Counted from the first letter of the stretch, positions 10,854 through 22,489 are shown. The stretch: 64,000 bases of DNA from Lepidostoma basale (GCA_022606425.2 JAHDVF020000938.1:372001-436000); one strand, 5' to 3'. A program made the numbers and translations. The notes: generated by a model not told the origin, from the letters alone.

Positions 10854-11596
10854 AATCTGACAATGAACTACACATTGCATCCAATAAAATAGGACTAGAA
10901 ATGAATATTGATAAAACAAAGATACTAAGTCCAACAAATAAAAACATTATCATAGAGGGAAATAATATAGAAAATGTGAAAGAGTATGTGTATCTCGGTC
11001 ATAAAATCAGACTCGGAAAAGAGAATCAAACTGCAGAGCTACCTCGAAGAGTGGGACTGGGTTGCGCTTCCTTTGGTAAACTGAGACATGTATTTGAAAA
11101 TGTTGAACGGTCTGTCTCAAAAGAAAGGTCTACGATATGTGTATACTGCCCATGATGAGATACGGACTAGAGACGACAACTCTTACAGCAAAAAGTGTCC
11201 ACAGGCTTAAGTATACACAGAGGTCCATGGAAAGACAGATACTTGGTGTGAGCTTGCATGACCGCATAAGAAACGAAGAAATCAGACGCCGCACCAGGGT
11301 TGCTGACGTCATGGACCGAGTGGCAAAATTGAAATGGCAACGGGCTGGACACTTGGCTAGACAGGGTGGCAACAGATGAGCACCCAGGATACTCAGTTGG
11401 AGACCATGGGAGAATAGACGAAGTGTCGGAAGGCCACCGATGAAATGGACCGATGATATTATCAAAAGGGTTGGAAAATCTTGGATGCAAAAGGGACAGG
11501 ATAGAGACGAGTGGAAGAAATTGGAAGAGGCCTATATCCAGCAGTGGAGGGAAGAAGGCTAGCAAAGAAGAAGAAGAAGTAGAAGAATCTGACAAT
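10854..11596 (+). mobile_element. LINE-B (RTE-like) copy with 11-bp TSD
   Basis: The flanks AATCTGACAAT (10854-10864 and 11586-11596) are identical. Between them lie two open segments in different frames: 10901-11155 (MNIDKTKIL, EYVYLGHKIRLG, ELPRRVGLGCASFGKLRHVF) and 11137-11379 (MMRYGLETTTLTAKSV, SMERQILGVSLHDRIRNEE, AKLKWQRAGHLARQ). The frame then continues past a TGA to GRPPMKWTDDI and EEAYIQQWREEG, ending in (AGA)n. It is 5'-truncated before the catalytic palm and frameshifted once, but the insertion boundaries are clean, so it is relatively young. Confidence 0.88.
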
Positions 11597-11621
11597 ATGT
11601 GACACAGAAAACTTATCTCCT

Positions 11622-11872
11622 GAGATGATACAACTTACCTTCCATCTCTTAGGAGGTCTTCCAGGACGGTGTCCGGATGGAATTTCATTCTCGACTGTAT
11701 GTACGAGTCTGTCACTATTTATTCTAGCTACATGGTCTCTCCAGTATCTTCTTATGGATCTACCTCACCGAACAATGTCCTCTATTTCGCATCTTTATCT
11801 TATTTACGCGTTACAGGCAAGATTTTGAAGAGTTTTTCCAGTAATACGTCTTAGGACCTACATCTCATTTTT
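11622..11872 (-). mobile_element. LINE-I C-terminal fragment
   Basis: The minus-strand translation matches the copy at 3290-3510 (RTLFGEVDP, EDTG, LLRDGR blocks), with several stops. No intact frame. Confidence 0.6.
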
Positions 11873-11954
11873 TTTTCATTTGTTCTAAAAAAATCAGTTT
11901 TTCTTTTATTGTAGGTATATTTTATAAAATTGATTGATATTAAGTTACATTTCA

Positions 11955-12299
11955 AAATATATAAGAACATCTCTTCTATGTTCGCCATACTTTGCGTTGT
12001 AGATGCTTTCTATCTCTTTTTCTTTTTTGTATACTTTGTATATACAACACTTACATTAAAAAAAATTAAATTACATAGACATGTTTCGGATAACCAGTCC
12101 TTCTTCAGTGATACATATTATAATGATACATATTAAAAATATTATAAAATTGTTTTATAATATTTAAAATATATATTTATAATATGTATCACTGAAGGAC
12201 TGGTAGTCCGAAACATGTCTATGTTATTTTAATTTTTTTAATGTCAGTGTTGTATTTACAAAGTATATAAAAAAGAAAAAGAGAAATATATAAGAACAT
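11955..12299. mobile_element. Foldback family D, copy D2, with 16-bp TSD
   Basis: A 313-bp element (11971-12283) flanked by the 16-bp repeat AAATATATAAGAACAT (11955-11970 and 12284-12299). It has the same layout as D1 and D3: palindromic arms carrying hammerhead motifs, with the one-sided terminal block TCTTCTATGTTCGCC at the left end. The element therefore reads on the minus strand. Confidence 0.8.
12072..12114 (-). ncRNA. Hammerhead ribozyme motif (family D2, minus arm)
   Basis: On the minus strand: CTGAAGA (12108-12102), an extra A, GGA/TCC stem II with one further mismatched pair, GAAACATGTC ending at 12078. Stem I is weak. The plus arm near 12191-12218 has lost three bases of the core (CTGAAGGAC) and should be inactive. 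Confidence 0.6.
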
Positions 12300-13290
12300 T
12301 TCATATTTTTATTTTCGTTGATCATGAAGAAAGATTCTTGTGCTAAGGACTGGAGTAGCGGATATGTCCAATCCATCTTAGTAATTCTGTTTTATTTTTA
12401 ATGAAGACGTATTTCTCTGACTTGCAAACCTTCCCTTTACTATTTGGCGGATAACAACATAGTAGTATATCTCAATTCAAACTTTATAAATCCTTTTTGG
12501 CAAATAACGTAAAAATATATGATATATATGCTTCTGTTTTGAATTGTTCTGATGTACAAACATATTTTTATATCCACAACTCTGTTTAGGGATGATAAAC
12601 AAAATTTATGTATTTTCTTTCCTTTGCAGTTTCGTTATATTGCTGGAATATTTGTTTAAACAGTTTATTTCTTTAGATCCTATCTCCGTATCGTTGTGTT
12701 ATATCAAAATATTAAAGTAAAAATCAATGTTCCGACTAGAAAGCGGTTTTGCAAGTTAACACACCACCTGATACACTGCCATTCCCATAAAAATATATAA
12801 GTCAATATCTTAGAAAGTTTTTAAAATCCATATACGATGGAATTATAAAATACATATGAATTTAATACATTTCAGTCACTCCAATGCTTTATAATTATTG
12901 CGTTTTTTTAAATAATGATTTAAATTTCGTAATAAAAATCAAATAAATACATTTGATGTCTTTGTATAACGAAATACGTCATTTCCAATAAATAAAATGA
13001 AACTTCTATAATAAAGACGCTTTCATTCGTATGGATTATTAATTACGTAATTTAATATCATTCTTCAAAAAAAAATACATGATGTACTCCCTAAAAATAT
13101 GTAATACTTATTGAAAATATCCATTTAGGAACTAGAATTTTGATTATATTTTAAAGAGGTCATTAACAATTTTTAACCCTAGAAAGACAAAACATATTAC
13201 TCCCATTGAATATAATGAAATTTATAGAAAAGGGACGTTTTCATCAATAAAATATATTTTAGAAATTCCTTAATAAAAAATAAATCAAAT
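12300..13290. other. No gene recognised
   Basis: AT-rich. A short piece of foldback family B (AAACTTCTATAATAAAG, TTTCATTCGTAT) lies at 13000-13080. Nothing else is recognisable. Confidence 0.5.
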
Positions 13291-13291
13291 T

Positions 13292-13465
13292 TTGAATGTC
13301 CGCCATGTCAGAGAAATCGACGTGCGTGCATGACACGATGTATGAATGTTGAGGAAGCGAGATAAATATGTCAGCAAAGAAAAGTGAGGCAGTCCATTCT
13401 TTCTACCTACCCCTTCGGGGAGACGGCCCGATGGTTTTTTAGTTTTAAGTTAGTTAATAAAAAAT
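13292..13465 (+). mobile_element. RTE-A 3' end fragment
   Basis: Carries the RTE-A terminal coding block (CGACGTGCGTGCATGACACG, GTATGAATGTTGAGGAAGCG), CTACCTACCCCTTCGG and a degenerate GTTA tail. Confidence 0.75.
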
Positions 13466-13762
13466 GTATTTAACACAAAAAAATATGTTATGTCTGATTG
13501 TATTACAAAATATTTTAGTAAAGATGCATAAATTGAAAATTTTGGCCAATTGAACATTAATTTAACTTCTTAAATCTGATGGCTTTTTAAATATCGCATA
13601 TTATAAAGCGTAATAATAATAATCAGAAAAACCGCTAATGAGAACATCTTATTAAAATCTATATTGAGTGCGTTAAAAATGTGTTTTTTTTTTTTTTTAT
13701 GTACACAACAGGTCGTTTGGACCCAATTACTGTGTACAATTTTTATTTTTTAGCTATTATAT

Positions 13763-13928
13763 TGATTCTCGTGACATGTGATAGGTAGCCAATCTATCGC
13801 CATTTTATTGTCACGTGAATTCCACACCAGACCAGACAGTGTAACAATCACACTGCCATCGCCGGGAATCGAACCCAGGACCTTCAACATGGAAGTCAGA
13901 GCTCGTAACCACTCTGCCACGAAGGTCG
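13763..13928 (-). repeat. SINE S1
   Basis: Minus-strand copy with the tRNA-like head at 13860-13928 (B box GGGTTCGATTCC, A-box-like TGGCAGAGTGG) and the body block GACAGTGTGATTG. It is the cleanest tRNA-like head after 53829-53901. Confidence 0.72.
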
Positions 13929-13989
13929 TCGTGTTATTTCTTTCTACTCGTAATTCCTCCATATGTAAAATTTGATGGATGTTGTTCGT

Positions 13990-14265
13990 AGTTAAACAAT
14001 ATTTTTTCTATTTTGAAACGCAACACTTTATTTAATATAGAAAAAAAAACATGTTAATCACAATGTTTCGGGACACAGCAGACCAGACAGTGTAGAAATA
14101 CATATTTCAAAGAAAATTTCATGAAAAATTATAATATAATAATATTTATGCTACACTAATAAAGGGTTTCTGCGTCCCGAAACATGGTTGTTTTCGTATT
14201 TTTATTTATATTTTAAATAAAGTGTTGTGTTACAAAGTAAAAAATATTGTTCAATTATGAATCCG
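13990..14265. repeat. Foldback element with hammerhead-like arms
   Basis: Imperfect inverted repeat (13990-14075 with 14182-14262) around a loop. The plus arm reads CTAATAA, an extra A, GGG/CCC stem II, GAAACATGG, so G5 and G8 are both mutated and GTC is lost. It is related to families D and F by the AACACTTTATT block. Confidence 0.55.
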
Positions 14266-14269
14266 TAAT

Positions 14270-15575
14270 ACAAAGTAATGTAAATATAGAAAGAATCTCG
14301 TTCTTCTTTATAAATAGTTCATCGTGCGAACTAACTTCTTCCAATACTTCTAAAGTACCTGACATTATTTAATCAGATATCTTGAACACGTAGCTACATC
14401 CAGATCTGTTTAATCTTGAGACACGTACTATCTAAACTGACTCGCAAATTCATTCCAAATTCACAGCTCCGTTCTCCCAGTTTCGCTCACGCCGCTAATA
14501 CATTTTCAACTTCCGAAGACACGATCCACACGTGAGAGGGAGGATGAAAGAAAAGAATGGAAAAGAGTCGTGAAGTATGTCCGGGAACATATTGCCATGA
14601 CATCAAGGAAAAATTGCCAAAGTTTTAGACAAGGCGCGAGGTTTATCGCCCCCGGTCCTCCCCTTCAACCCTTCTTCGCTCCTAGACAGTCTTTTAGAAA
14701 TCTTCACTTTATAAATGCCTCCGTCTTCGCCCGCAAGCTTGGCTAAAATACGATTTTTAATATAAGGCTGTTCGATAATTTATTAACCAGGTTTGAATGA
14801 CATTACGAGAACTCAGATAAATCAGTAGGGTAGCTTCGAGACTTTGGACCGAGATCTCATTATAAAGCACTTTTCGACAGCTTAAGAAAAGACGGTTTTA
14901 TCTTCTGTAAAGATAATTTATCGAAGTATTCAGTTTTTTATCATATCTAGTATTAAGAAACGGAATAACTTTCGAAATATTTTTTATTTAATCGATTAAA
15001 ACTGCGTTTTTTCCACTGTTGATCAACGGTGGAAAAAAAAGTATATTTTAAAGTATGGTTTTCCACGGTGTTAAAGTACTTACAGCATATAAAAACGGAT
15101 TTTTTTTGTTTTTTAACAGCATTTATTAGAAATTGTTTAGGCTATAAAATGTTTAATTTAAACCAACTCAATTTTGCACTATGGTACTGTCATCTGTCTA
15201 TTTTATTTATTGACTTATTGTATCACAAACTATATTATTTATAAGACCAAAAAACCAAAAACGTAGCAATAACATCTACATACTCGTAGATATTTCAAAC
15301 AAGCAAAAATTACAGTATATGAAAATCTCGACAAGTAGAGTATTAAGGAGATTTAGTACTCTTCTTTGACGCGTCTCTTTTATTATAGTATGTGTTGCCA
15401 AAATAGTGTGCCTACTTGTCTATACCTACTTGCCTTTGTCACCATAATGAATTTATTTATAAACAAAATAGATTTGAAACTCTACAATTTAAATTTATCA
15501 AAAAAATCTCTTTTGGTCATCTTACAGAAGTTTAAATATTTTTTTCATCATAAAAAAATCGTATCTCAATCCATT
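14270..15575. other. No gene recognised; 14440-14720 looks single-copy
   Basis: 14440-14720 has mixed composition (CGCGAGGTTTATCGCCCC, CTCCCCTTCAACCC) and no repeat match in the window. No ORF or splice pattern supports a gene. The remainder is AT-rich. Confidence 0.4.
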
Positions 15576-15579
15576 AAAA

Positions 15580-15715
15580 ATGATGTTATTTATTGTTTCT
15601 TAAACAATGATGTAAAACTTCATATTAAAAAAATAATACGAATGAAAACGTATGGTTTCTAACAATATATTGAAAACGACGTGTTTCGTCATGCAAAGGC
15701 GTTATCAAATATATT
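15580..15715. repeat. Foldback family B, copy B2, hammerhead-like core on minus strand
   Basis: Terminal block TTTCTTAAACAATGATG, then TACGAATGAAAACGT. The minus-strand core at 15674-15712 is TTGATAA (15708-15702), GAAACACGTC ending at 15678. Stem II is poor in this copy. Confidence 0.5.
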
Positions 15716-15719
15716 TAGT

Positions 15720-16435
15720 TTATAATTAAGAATTCCTCATTTAATTCGATATTTTTAGGCAGGAATCATATTAGGTCCTGTGATAAAGTCGTCCAGCTTT
15801 CTTTTAGAAATCCTCGCTGGGTCCATCCTGCAAAATCGTCTTATTTGCCTACGAACTCTGAATAAATATGGAATAAAAAATATGTGTGTGTAAATAATGA
15901 AATAATCCAAAATTTCCAAAAATATTTATACTACAATAAAATTATTCATAACATTATAACCCTAGTTCTTCTGATTGGTACTAGTAAAGTTTGTAGAAAA
16001 AAGCTCTATATTTGTGTTAATATTCTTCATTTTAACATTTACACAATTCCACTTATTGGATTTTTATATAGCGTAAATTCAACTCTGGGCGTATTCATGT
16101 CGTTCAAAGTGTGTAGAAATTTTAAAGGTTAAAAAAAAGTAAACTAAATGTTATAAATAACCAAATTCCTTTTTATCCCCCATTAGTATACTCGTACATA
16201 AGGGTGATAGTTGAAGTTTGCCGGTTTTACTCATAGATGTCGCTAGAGATAAGTATACATTTCTATGATTTGGCATCTATGTCATATTTTTCTATGGACA
16301 TTAACCTTCAAAAATACACAAGTTACATTCTGCCAAAATAATAGTGTCATAGTTGTTTACCTCAGTGAATATGTCGAGTTTCGTTCCAAGTAAATTTGCA
16401 TTTGCGGCATTCGTTGCTTTTCTTATTAGCAAGAA
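15720..16435. other. No gene recognised
   Basis: AT-rich. The longest open frame (82 codons at 15884-16132) has no recognisable domain. Confidence 0.5.
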
Positions 16436-16439
16436 CTTC

Positions 16440-16650
16440 AAAATTATATCAAAGAAATTATTCCAATTGACATAGGAATAAATACACAAAAATTCGAAAA
16501 ATTATGAAAAAAATTGACATTTGATATTTTTTTGTAACACCTGATGATGTCAACATTGGTTGATGAAACAGCTGTCGTAAAATGAATACAATTGTGATAT
16601 AAAACGAAGTTTTTGCATTAACAGTTATATAATGTGTTACCTTCGTTTAT
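16440..16650 (+). repeat. Foldback family A, copy A1
   Basis: Half of the family A unit: the block AATTGACATAGGAATAAATA, then the hammerhead segment, then AATGAATACAATTGTGATA. The same blocks occur at 26090-26850, 28545-28720 and 59690-60235. Confidence 0.65.
16537..16580 (+). ncRNA. Hammerhead ribozyme motif (family A1)
   Basis: CTGATGA (16541-16547), an extra T, stem II GTCAAC/GTTGAT (16549-16554 with 16559-16564, one G-T pair), GAAA (16565-16568), CAGCTG as self-complementary stem III, GTC ending at 16576. Stem I has two clear pairs (AC with GT). Confidence 0.7.
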
Positions 16651-17610
16651 AAAGTACAATTTATAAGGTTAAGTTAGTTTATATTGTTACCTCCTACATC
16701 TCAGATTATTCTAGAATACTCATGTATACGTATATACACGTCACGTAAAGAAAAAAAACTCACGTGAGTTTAAAGGCATGTGTGTAATAATTATACTGCC
16801 ATATATTCATATCAACGGTAACACTTCATACTTAAGCAACTTTGCTCCGTTGCAAACTTGAGCAACACGTAACGATGAAATATAGTGCGGCATTATATCA
16901 AAGTTTTTCAACTGATATGCCTTATAATTTACCTGACTTGTGCTCTGGAAAACACTTTCACAGCGGTGGTTGGAAATGTATTTCACTGAATATTTTACAT
17001 ATGAAAGTGGAGTGATAATTTAAATAAACTAAATCTCATAGGAACAATATATAACAATCATAAATAAACAATCATAAATCGCAATCTCATATACACATAT
17101 AGAAACAATCGTTACCTAGACATTTGAATTAAACCAAAAACATATTAAATATCACACGTTTAGACGAGTACCATACATATATTTTACCACATCAAAAAAC
17201 AACCTGGCATCTTTCAAATGAACTTACGAAACTAATTTTCAACCATTGAAGTTTTTATTGAAACATGTTTGGCAATATTTTGTGATCATCTAATTTAAAA
17301 GAGAAGTGATACTTCAAGTATAAATTTGCAAGATAATATAAATGTCTATTATAACGACTTCCTCAGTGTACAATTTTTAATACAATTATTCAAATGTGAA
17401 TCCACAACACTAAGTGATGGCGAATATAGAAGAAAGTTAAAAATAACATTTATTGTAATAATTTGCCATCCTAAAATAATACACAAATATAATATATACA
17501 TATACGAGTATACCAATGTCTTAAATATAATTAAGGTTTTTAGTTTAAGTAGTTTACCTAGGATTTAAATGCAAAATATTAGATTTTACTATTCATAAAA
17601 TATCTCATTA
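16650..17610. other. No gene; solitary copy of the foldback 3' tail at 17390-17440
   Basis: 17395-17438 (AACACTAAGTGATGGCG, GAATATAGAAGAAA) matches the 3' end of families D and F without a ribozyme core nearby, so it looks like a 5'-truncated insertion. The rest is AT-rich and unrecognised. Confidence 0.5.
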
Positions 17611-17611
17611 T

Positions 17612-17705
17612 TATAAAGAAAGAAACGGGTCATGTCAAAGTTTGAACGCTTGTCCCCTCGATCAGGAGCCAAGCGTTCTGTCCCTTGGACTATCGCCTGA
17701 TACTA
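17612..17705 (-). repeat. SINE S2
   Basis: The clearest S2 head. On the minus strand: A-box-like TAGTCCAAGGG, CTTGGCTCCTGATC, then B-box-like GCGTTCAAAC. Confidence 0.55.
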
Positions 17706-17887
17706 TAATACCTATTATATTACGCTGAAGATGAAAACACCAAAGATCTCTAAATAAAACATTGCTAAGATATTATCATAAGTCATTTGATATTGCTTTA
17801 TCAAGGCGAAATATTTCAGTCTCATAAATAGTTCTGCTTAACTTCTGAAAAAAAAGATATTTTAATTCATAATTAATATTTAATATG

Positions 17888-18110
17888 AAATATATGTTAA
17901 CGACGTAAACGGTACTACAAATAGAATAAGACCGAGGAAAACGTGGCATGATCGAATCAATCAAATATTGAATGTCGACGTGCGTGCATATCACGATGTA
18001 TTGTTGAGGAATGGAGAGAATTGTGTCAGAATAAAACAGAGTGGCGGTCCATTATTTCTGCCTACCCCTTCGGTGAGACGGCATGATAGTTATTTAGTTA
18101 GTTTTGTGAA
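17888..18110 (+). mobile_element. RTE-A 3' end fragment
   Basis: RTE-A terminal coding block in degenerate form (TGTTAACGACGTAAACGG, CCGAGGAAAACGTGGCATG), CTGCCTACCCCTTCGG and a GTTA-type tail. Confidence 0.75.
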
Positions 18111-19020
18111 GTTTTTCATTGCTTAAGAAACAATTAATGAATATTTTCCACAGTCAATATTTCGGCAGTCAAACGTAATTTAAAACGAATTTCAAACAGT
18201 TTTAAAAGCGATTATTCAAACGGTTAACAAATTTGCTACCAAATTTTCCCGTTCCTGAATCGCGAAAAATATGTCGGGGCGAAGTAGCAGGGCGGCAGAA
18301 ATGCGAGAGGGTGGTTTAAAACTATTCGCCTGTGAAGCTTCTTCCTAGGAGATAAATCATGAGAGAAAGGGCTCAAGAGGTATTAGAGTAGCAGAATAGG
18401 GAGGAGGCAGAAGTATTCCACTCGTATGACACCGCGTCAGTTGATACAGAGAAGAAACCGTATTTTGAATCAAACTTAAAATTGGTATTCGTTTGTAATT
18501 TTAAAAAAATTTAAATGTGACCCTTCAAACACACTTTGTTGATTTAATTCATCAATTTCAAACTTTTTGCACAACTCCGTGGGTGGCATTGACAAATCGA
18601 TGTTTAAATTGAAAACGTTCTTAAAACGTCTTTGTTTTTTTTTAAATAATATAAAAAAGTTTACAGGGACCCGAATTTGACAAAAAATCAGAGTAATATA
18701 AGCGTAATGATAAATTGCTTTTCAAACTGTTTAATTTGGTTCAAATGTTCGGTAAAAATAGCTCTATCATATTAAACTAAATTCTTTTAGAATTAGGAAA
18801 AAAAGTGGGATAGTTTTCCTACATTTTGAGATTGACTATATTTTGGGGAAAATAAATCATATTTAAGCAAATAGTTCTTTGTTTTAGCCGAAACATAAAA
18901 ATAAATGTGAAAGCATAAAACAGCGTTCTAAAATTTAACAATTAAGATTGAAATTGTCTGTTTTCTAGAACTTGCAATACAATTTATGTGAATGAAATGT
19001 TTCCTCTATTCTCCGCGAAT
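18110..19020. other. No gene recognised
   Basis: 18250-18440 has higher GC (ATGTCGGGGCGAAGTAGC) and no repeat match. The rest is AT-rich. Confidence 0.4.
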
Positions 19021-19024
19021 ATCA

Positions 19025-19110
19025 ATCAGATGCAGCGTTCATAATTAGATTTAAAACACGTCTTAATGCGCCCTTGAGGAGATCACATCACAAAAACGGC
19101 GCTTTAAAAG
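19025..19110 (-). repeat. Dispersed repeat shared with 20240 and 31138
   Basis: The minus strand reads CTCAAGGGCGCATTAAGACG followed by a GCATCTGATTGATATTCGCG block, also present in plus orientation at 31138-31200 and in part at 20245-20290. Confidence 0.5.
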
Positions 19111-19124
19111 TTAGCATATTATTA

Positions 19125-19275
19125 TTATTATTAAAGCATTATGCTTAAGACAGGCGAAACATTCCATTCACATAAAATATAATTAAACTTCTAGAAAACA
19201 GACATAATCATTTGTATTAATTTTTAAATATGGAGTTTTACACCATTTTTCAATATAATAATACAACATGGCTAA
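19125..19275 (+). repeat. Foldback family B, half copy
   Basis: AGGCGAAACATTCCATTC, then AAACTTCTAGAAAACAGAC and GGAGTTTTACACCATTT. The ribozyme-like core is decayed. Confidence 0.55.
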
Positions 19276-19616
19276 TGCGATGTGTACGAATATTTTATAA
19301 TAAAATTTTACGTTATAGCAGCAGTTTTTTTATTATTATTTTTTTTTTAATTCGAATGTATTTTATCTATTCACAAATGTTTCAAAAGATTATGTTTAAT
19401 CATCGGTAAAACGGTATAAACCGTTTATTTAAAAATAATTATAATAGGAGCAACCTTTTGGCGTAGATGAAACCATAATGTTACTTTCCTTTTTTAATTA
19501 TATTAGTATTATTATTTTTAGCTCTTAAGAATATTTTGTGTGTATTGGTTTAATTTCGATTTTGTTTCATTAGTACGTATGTACTGTTAATTATTGTTTT
19601 TACGTATATTTGTGGT

Positions 19617-19795
19617 AGCATGGCGAAAGGGTAGGAAGAGAGAATGGACTGCCAAAATATTCGCTCTCTATCTTCGTCCACATTCATAGTTAGACATACA
19701 CATACGCCGATATTCTAACTTCTAATAAGCCCAAACCCTAAAATTTGATTCATTTTATCATGCCATGTTTACCTCAATCTTCCTGGCATGGTAAT
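19617..19795 (-). mobile_element. RTE-A 3' end fragment
   Basis: Minus-strand RTE-A end with the GGGTAGGAAGAGAGAATGGA block and the degenerate terminal coding segment. No tail preserved. Confidence 0.65.
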
Positions 19796-20057
19796 TTAAT
19801 CATGGAACGTTAGCTATAAATTTAAAAACGTTTATTTATATATATTTAAACATTTCCCCATACTTAAATTAATTTTTTAGAAAGAAATGGAAGGCAGATA
19901 AATGAGTCCCAAATAAAATTACGAAACGTTCATTTAAATGATTTCTTACGTACGGAACTAATGGGTGGGGGAAGAATGGTTTTAAATATAATATACGAGT
20001 ATTATATTATTATATTCATGTGGTATCAACGGAAAAAAAAACATAGGAATCAATTAC

Positions 20058-20205
20058 TAAAAGGCGGATATGTTCGAAGTCAGAAAAATCGACGTGCGTG
20101 CACGTCATGGTATATGAAAGTAGAAGATGTGCAAATTTTTGTCAGGATAGAACAGTATGACGGTCCATGCTCTTTATTTGCCCCTCGGGAAAACGGCATG
20201 ATATA
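20058..20205 (+). mobile_element. RTE-A 3' end fragment
   Basis: AAATCGACGTGCGTGCACG, GGTCCATGCTCTTTATTTGC and CCCTCGGGAAAACGGCATG show a decayed RTE-A terminus. Confidence 0.65.
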
Positions 20206-20309
20206 TAATGATAATATGCAAACTTTTAATGCGGTGTGATTGTGATCACCTCAAAGGCCCATTAAGACACGCTTTAAATCTTAAAATCTAAATGACAATT
20301 GAATAAAAC

Positions 20310-20510
20310 GTTGTTTTTTTAATAAATACATTCACTTTTGTCTTTTTTTCATGCCAGCAGCCTGGCGACACCGGTCGCTGTCGAATTAAGGAGAAAAGTG
20401 GAAGAAGTAATTGAAAAACATCGTTTTATTTAATTATAATTTTAATTTAACTACCATCAAGAAATTCCAGTAAAATCAATAGATTATCTATAAATATACA
20501 AATTGGGTTT
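20310..20510. repeat. Foldback family C copy
   Basis: Contains CCTGGCGACACCGGTCGCTG and the terminal CCAGTAAAATCAATAGATTA block of family C. The hammerhead-like core is decayed (GACACC in place of GAAACC). Confidence 0.55.
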
Positions 20511-20694
20511 TAGTTTGTTTATGAATTATGAAATAAATGTGTTTTCAGCTTAAATCTGAAATCTGTCGGATCATTTATGCACCTAAGGTATGAAGGGAGA
20601 TTATTCCATGCTGATGGACCGGCTGCAATTTTTTTTTTTTTAAATAAATTAAAAACATCAAGAATTTATATCAATGATATTAGAATTTATTTTA

Positions 20695-20800
20695 CAATAT
20701 TCAATGTGAGTAGAAAATAGCTCATTATTATGAAGAAGGAACCTGGTCGTATCCAGGCTTGAACCCATGCCCCCTGGATCTGGAGCCAAGCGTTCTATCC
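20695..20800 (-). repeat. SINE S2
   Basis: Reverse complement of GCTTGAACCCATGCCCCC and AAGCGTTCTATCCCT. On the minus strand the B-box-like GGGTTCAAGC is well preserved. Confidence 0.55.
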
Positions 20801-20859
20801 CTATTATGGTTAGCTAATTATGGTTAGCTAATTGGTTGTAATAAGGCAGGTCTCTATTG

Positions 20860-21150
20860 GGAAGTTGACTCCCAGCTATCCCTCAATCTCTTTGGCAGAC
20901 TACCGAGGGGAAAGAAGCCAATAGAAATGCATCACAACGTGTAGGATTTCTAGAGGGATTCATCCTCTCCACATTCCAGTGTCTTTTGCGTTGTCCACCA
21001 CATCTGACAATATCTTCCACCTTGCAGAATTCGCGGATAGCCGTGTTCTTAACCCTATCTCGAAGAGTCTTTCCTGGTAATATCCTCATCGTCCGCATTT
21101 CTTCCACTCGCATTTTAGCCTTCGTTATTATGGTTTCCGCTCTGGTCTCA
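20860..21150 (-). mobile_element. LINE-I C-terminal fragment
   Basis: A 76-codon minus frame (21113-20883) shows MRTMRILPGKTLRDRVKNTA and FCKVEDIVRCGGQRKRHWN. Same family as 62463-62995. The 5' portion is missing. Confidence 0.72.
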
Positions 21151-21439
21151 ATGTCATATGTTAATTTATCAATATAATACTTTTTACACCTTTATTGTAA
21201 TTGTCTTTCACTCTTGTTAAACCCCTTTCTATTAATGTTATTTTCTTCCTTGTTTATTTCTCTTAATTTTGTTTGACTCATCGGTATTGAATTTCTATTA
21301 TGTATAATTGTAGTTACCTAATTACGTTTTTTTTTTCATCTTTATTTTAATTGCTTACAATATTGTGTGTAGTTTCTTCCCCTCCAAATGATTTATGTAT
21401 CCTATATAAACAAAGTCTTTCTGTTTATATTTTTAGTTT

Positions 21440-21545
21440 ATTGTCACACCTGATGATGCTCACATTGATTAGCGAAATAGCTGTCGCGATAATTTCAAAA
21501 GAACTTAAATCAATTGTAATATCTTTTAACAGTGTTTTAATTAAA
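21440..21545 (+). repeat. Foldback family A, copy A2
   Basis: CACACCTGATGATG, ATAGCTGTCGCG and AAATCAATTGTAAT blocks of family A, diverged from A1. Confidence 0.55.
21446..21489 (+). ncRNA. Hammerhead ribozyme motif (family A2)
   Basis: CTGATGA (21450-21456), an extra T, stem II with GCT/AGC closing pairs, GAAA (21474-21477), TAGCTG, GTC ending at 21485. Stem II is shorter than in A3 and A6, but the core is intact. Confidence 0.6.
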
Positions 21546-21567
21546 CAATTAACAATATAATACTTTT

Positions 21568-21785
21568 ATAACTAACTAACCATTATGCCGTCTCCCCGAA
21601 GGGGTAGGCAGAAAGAATGGACTGCCACACTTTTCTTTCCTGACATATTTCTCTCGCTTTCTCAACATTCATACATCGTGTCATGCACGCGCGTCGATTT
21701 CTTTGACTCCTCACATGGCTGACATTAAATCTTCCTCTATTTCTGGTTCCATTAACATCGTTAACATATTTTTTTTTACCATTCT
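21568..21785 (-). mobile_element. RTE-A 3' end fragment with (GTTA)n tail
   Basis: The tail is TAACTAACTAACC on the plus strand, then the GGGGTAGGCAGAAAGAATGG block and the terminal coding segment up to 21785. Confidence 0.8.
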
Positions 21786-21949
21786 ATGTGATGTGATACA
21801 CGTTCATAGAAAATACGTTACATGTATTTTTTTGTTCATTGAATGTAGACCTTTTAATTCTCTATGTATTAATTATAATACTTTTGCAAGTACAAACCCC
21901 ATTTTTTATACTTGCGAAACTATGTATATATTTTAATATGGTGACGTAG

Positions 21950-22340
21950 CAATTTCCTTCACGTACAGAACATTTTTCACAATTCTCCGAATACGACGAT
22001 TTTTTCCTACCAGGGGCACACGCAGGCGAGGAGGTGTCCTAGTACACGCGTCAGGAGCGGAGTGCCGCCATATATTTCGAACAGAAGCGCTGCCACCTGT
22101 CACCAGGGCGGCAGATATTGGATCCGTTCCACACGTTTTGCTTTACTTTTGTTCCAACTTTGGCGAGTGGCCGCCCCTGTTAATCCATCACACCATCGCA
22201 TCGATCTGACATTTTACATTTAAACTTCAATCTGTTTCCCTAGGAAATATGTTCAACTTATTTCGGTAAAATCTGAAAAAAATCTGTTTTGTACATGTAA
22301 TTGAGCCTTGACGTAATAAATATTATATGTTCAAGTATAC
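21950..22340. other. GC-richer single-copy stretch, no gene recognised
   Basis: 22005-22200 is GC-rich for this window (CAGGCGAGGAGGTGTCC, GGCCGCCCCTGTTAATCC), contains an E-box-like CACCTGTCACC, and is not repeated here. It could be host regulatory or intronic DNA, but there is no ORF support. Confidence 0.35.
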
Positions 22341-22489
22341 AGATATTAATAAATGTGTTTTTTTAATGTCTATTTAGCACGTTTCTTTTTGCTTGTTTTT
22401 AATCGGAATATTTTTAAAACTTAAATGAAACCAAAAAATAAATTACACCGTGGAAAGACGGGTGCAGTCCAAAACATGTTTGTGAAAAG

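Noticed and set aside
14080..14094. AGACCAGACAGTGTA shared exactly with the SINE S1 copy at 13823
   Set aside because: A 15-base match 250 bp away could be gene conversion or chance; too short to build on.
18885..18915. AGCCGAAACATAAA as a hammerhead
   Set aside because: No upstream core or stem II and no cleavage triplet.
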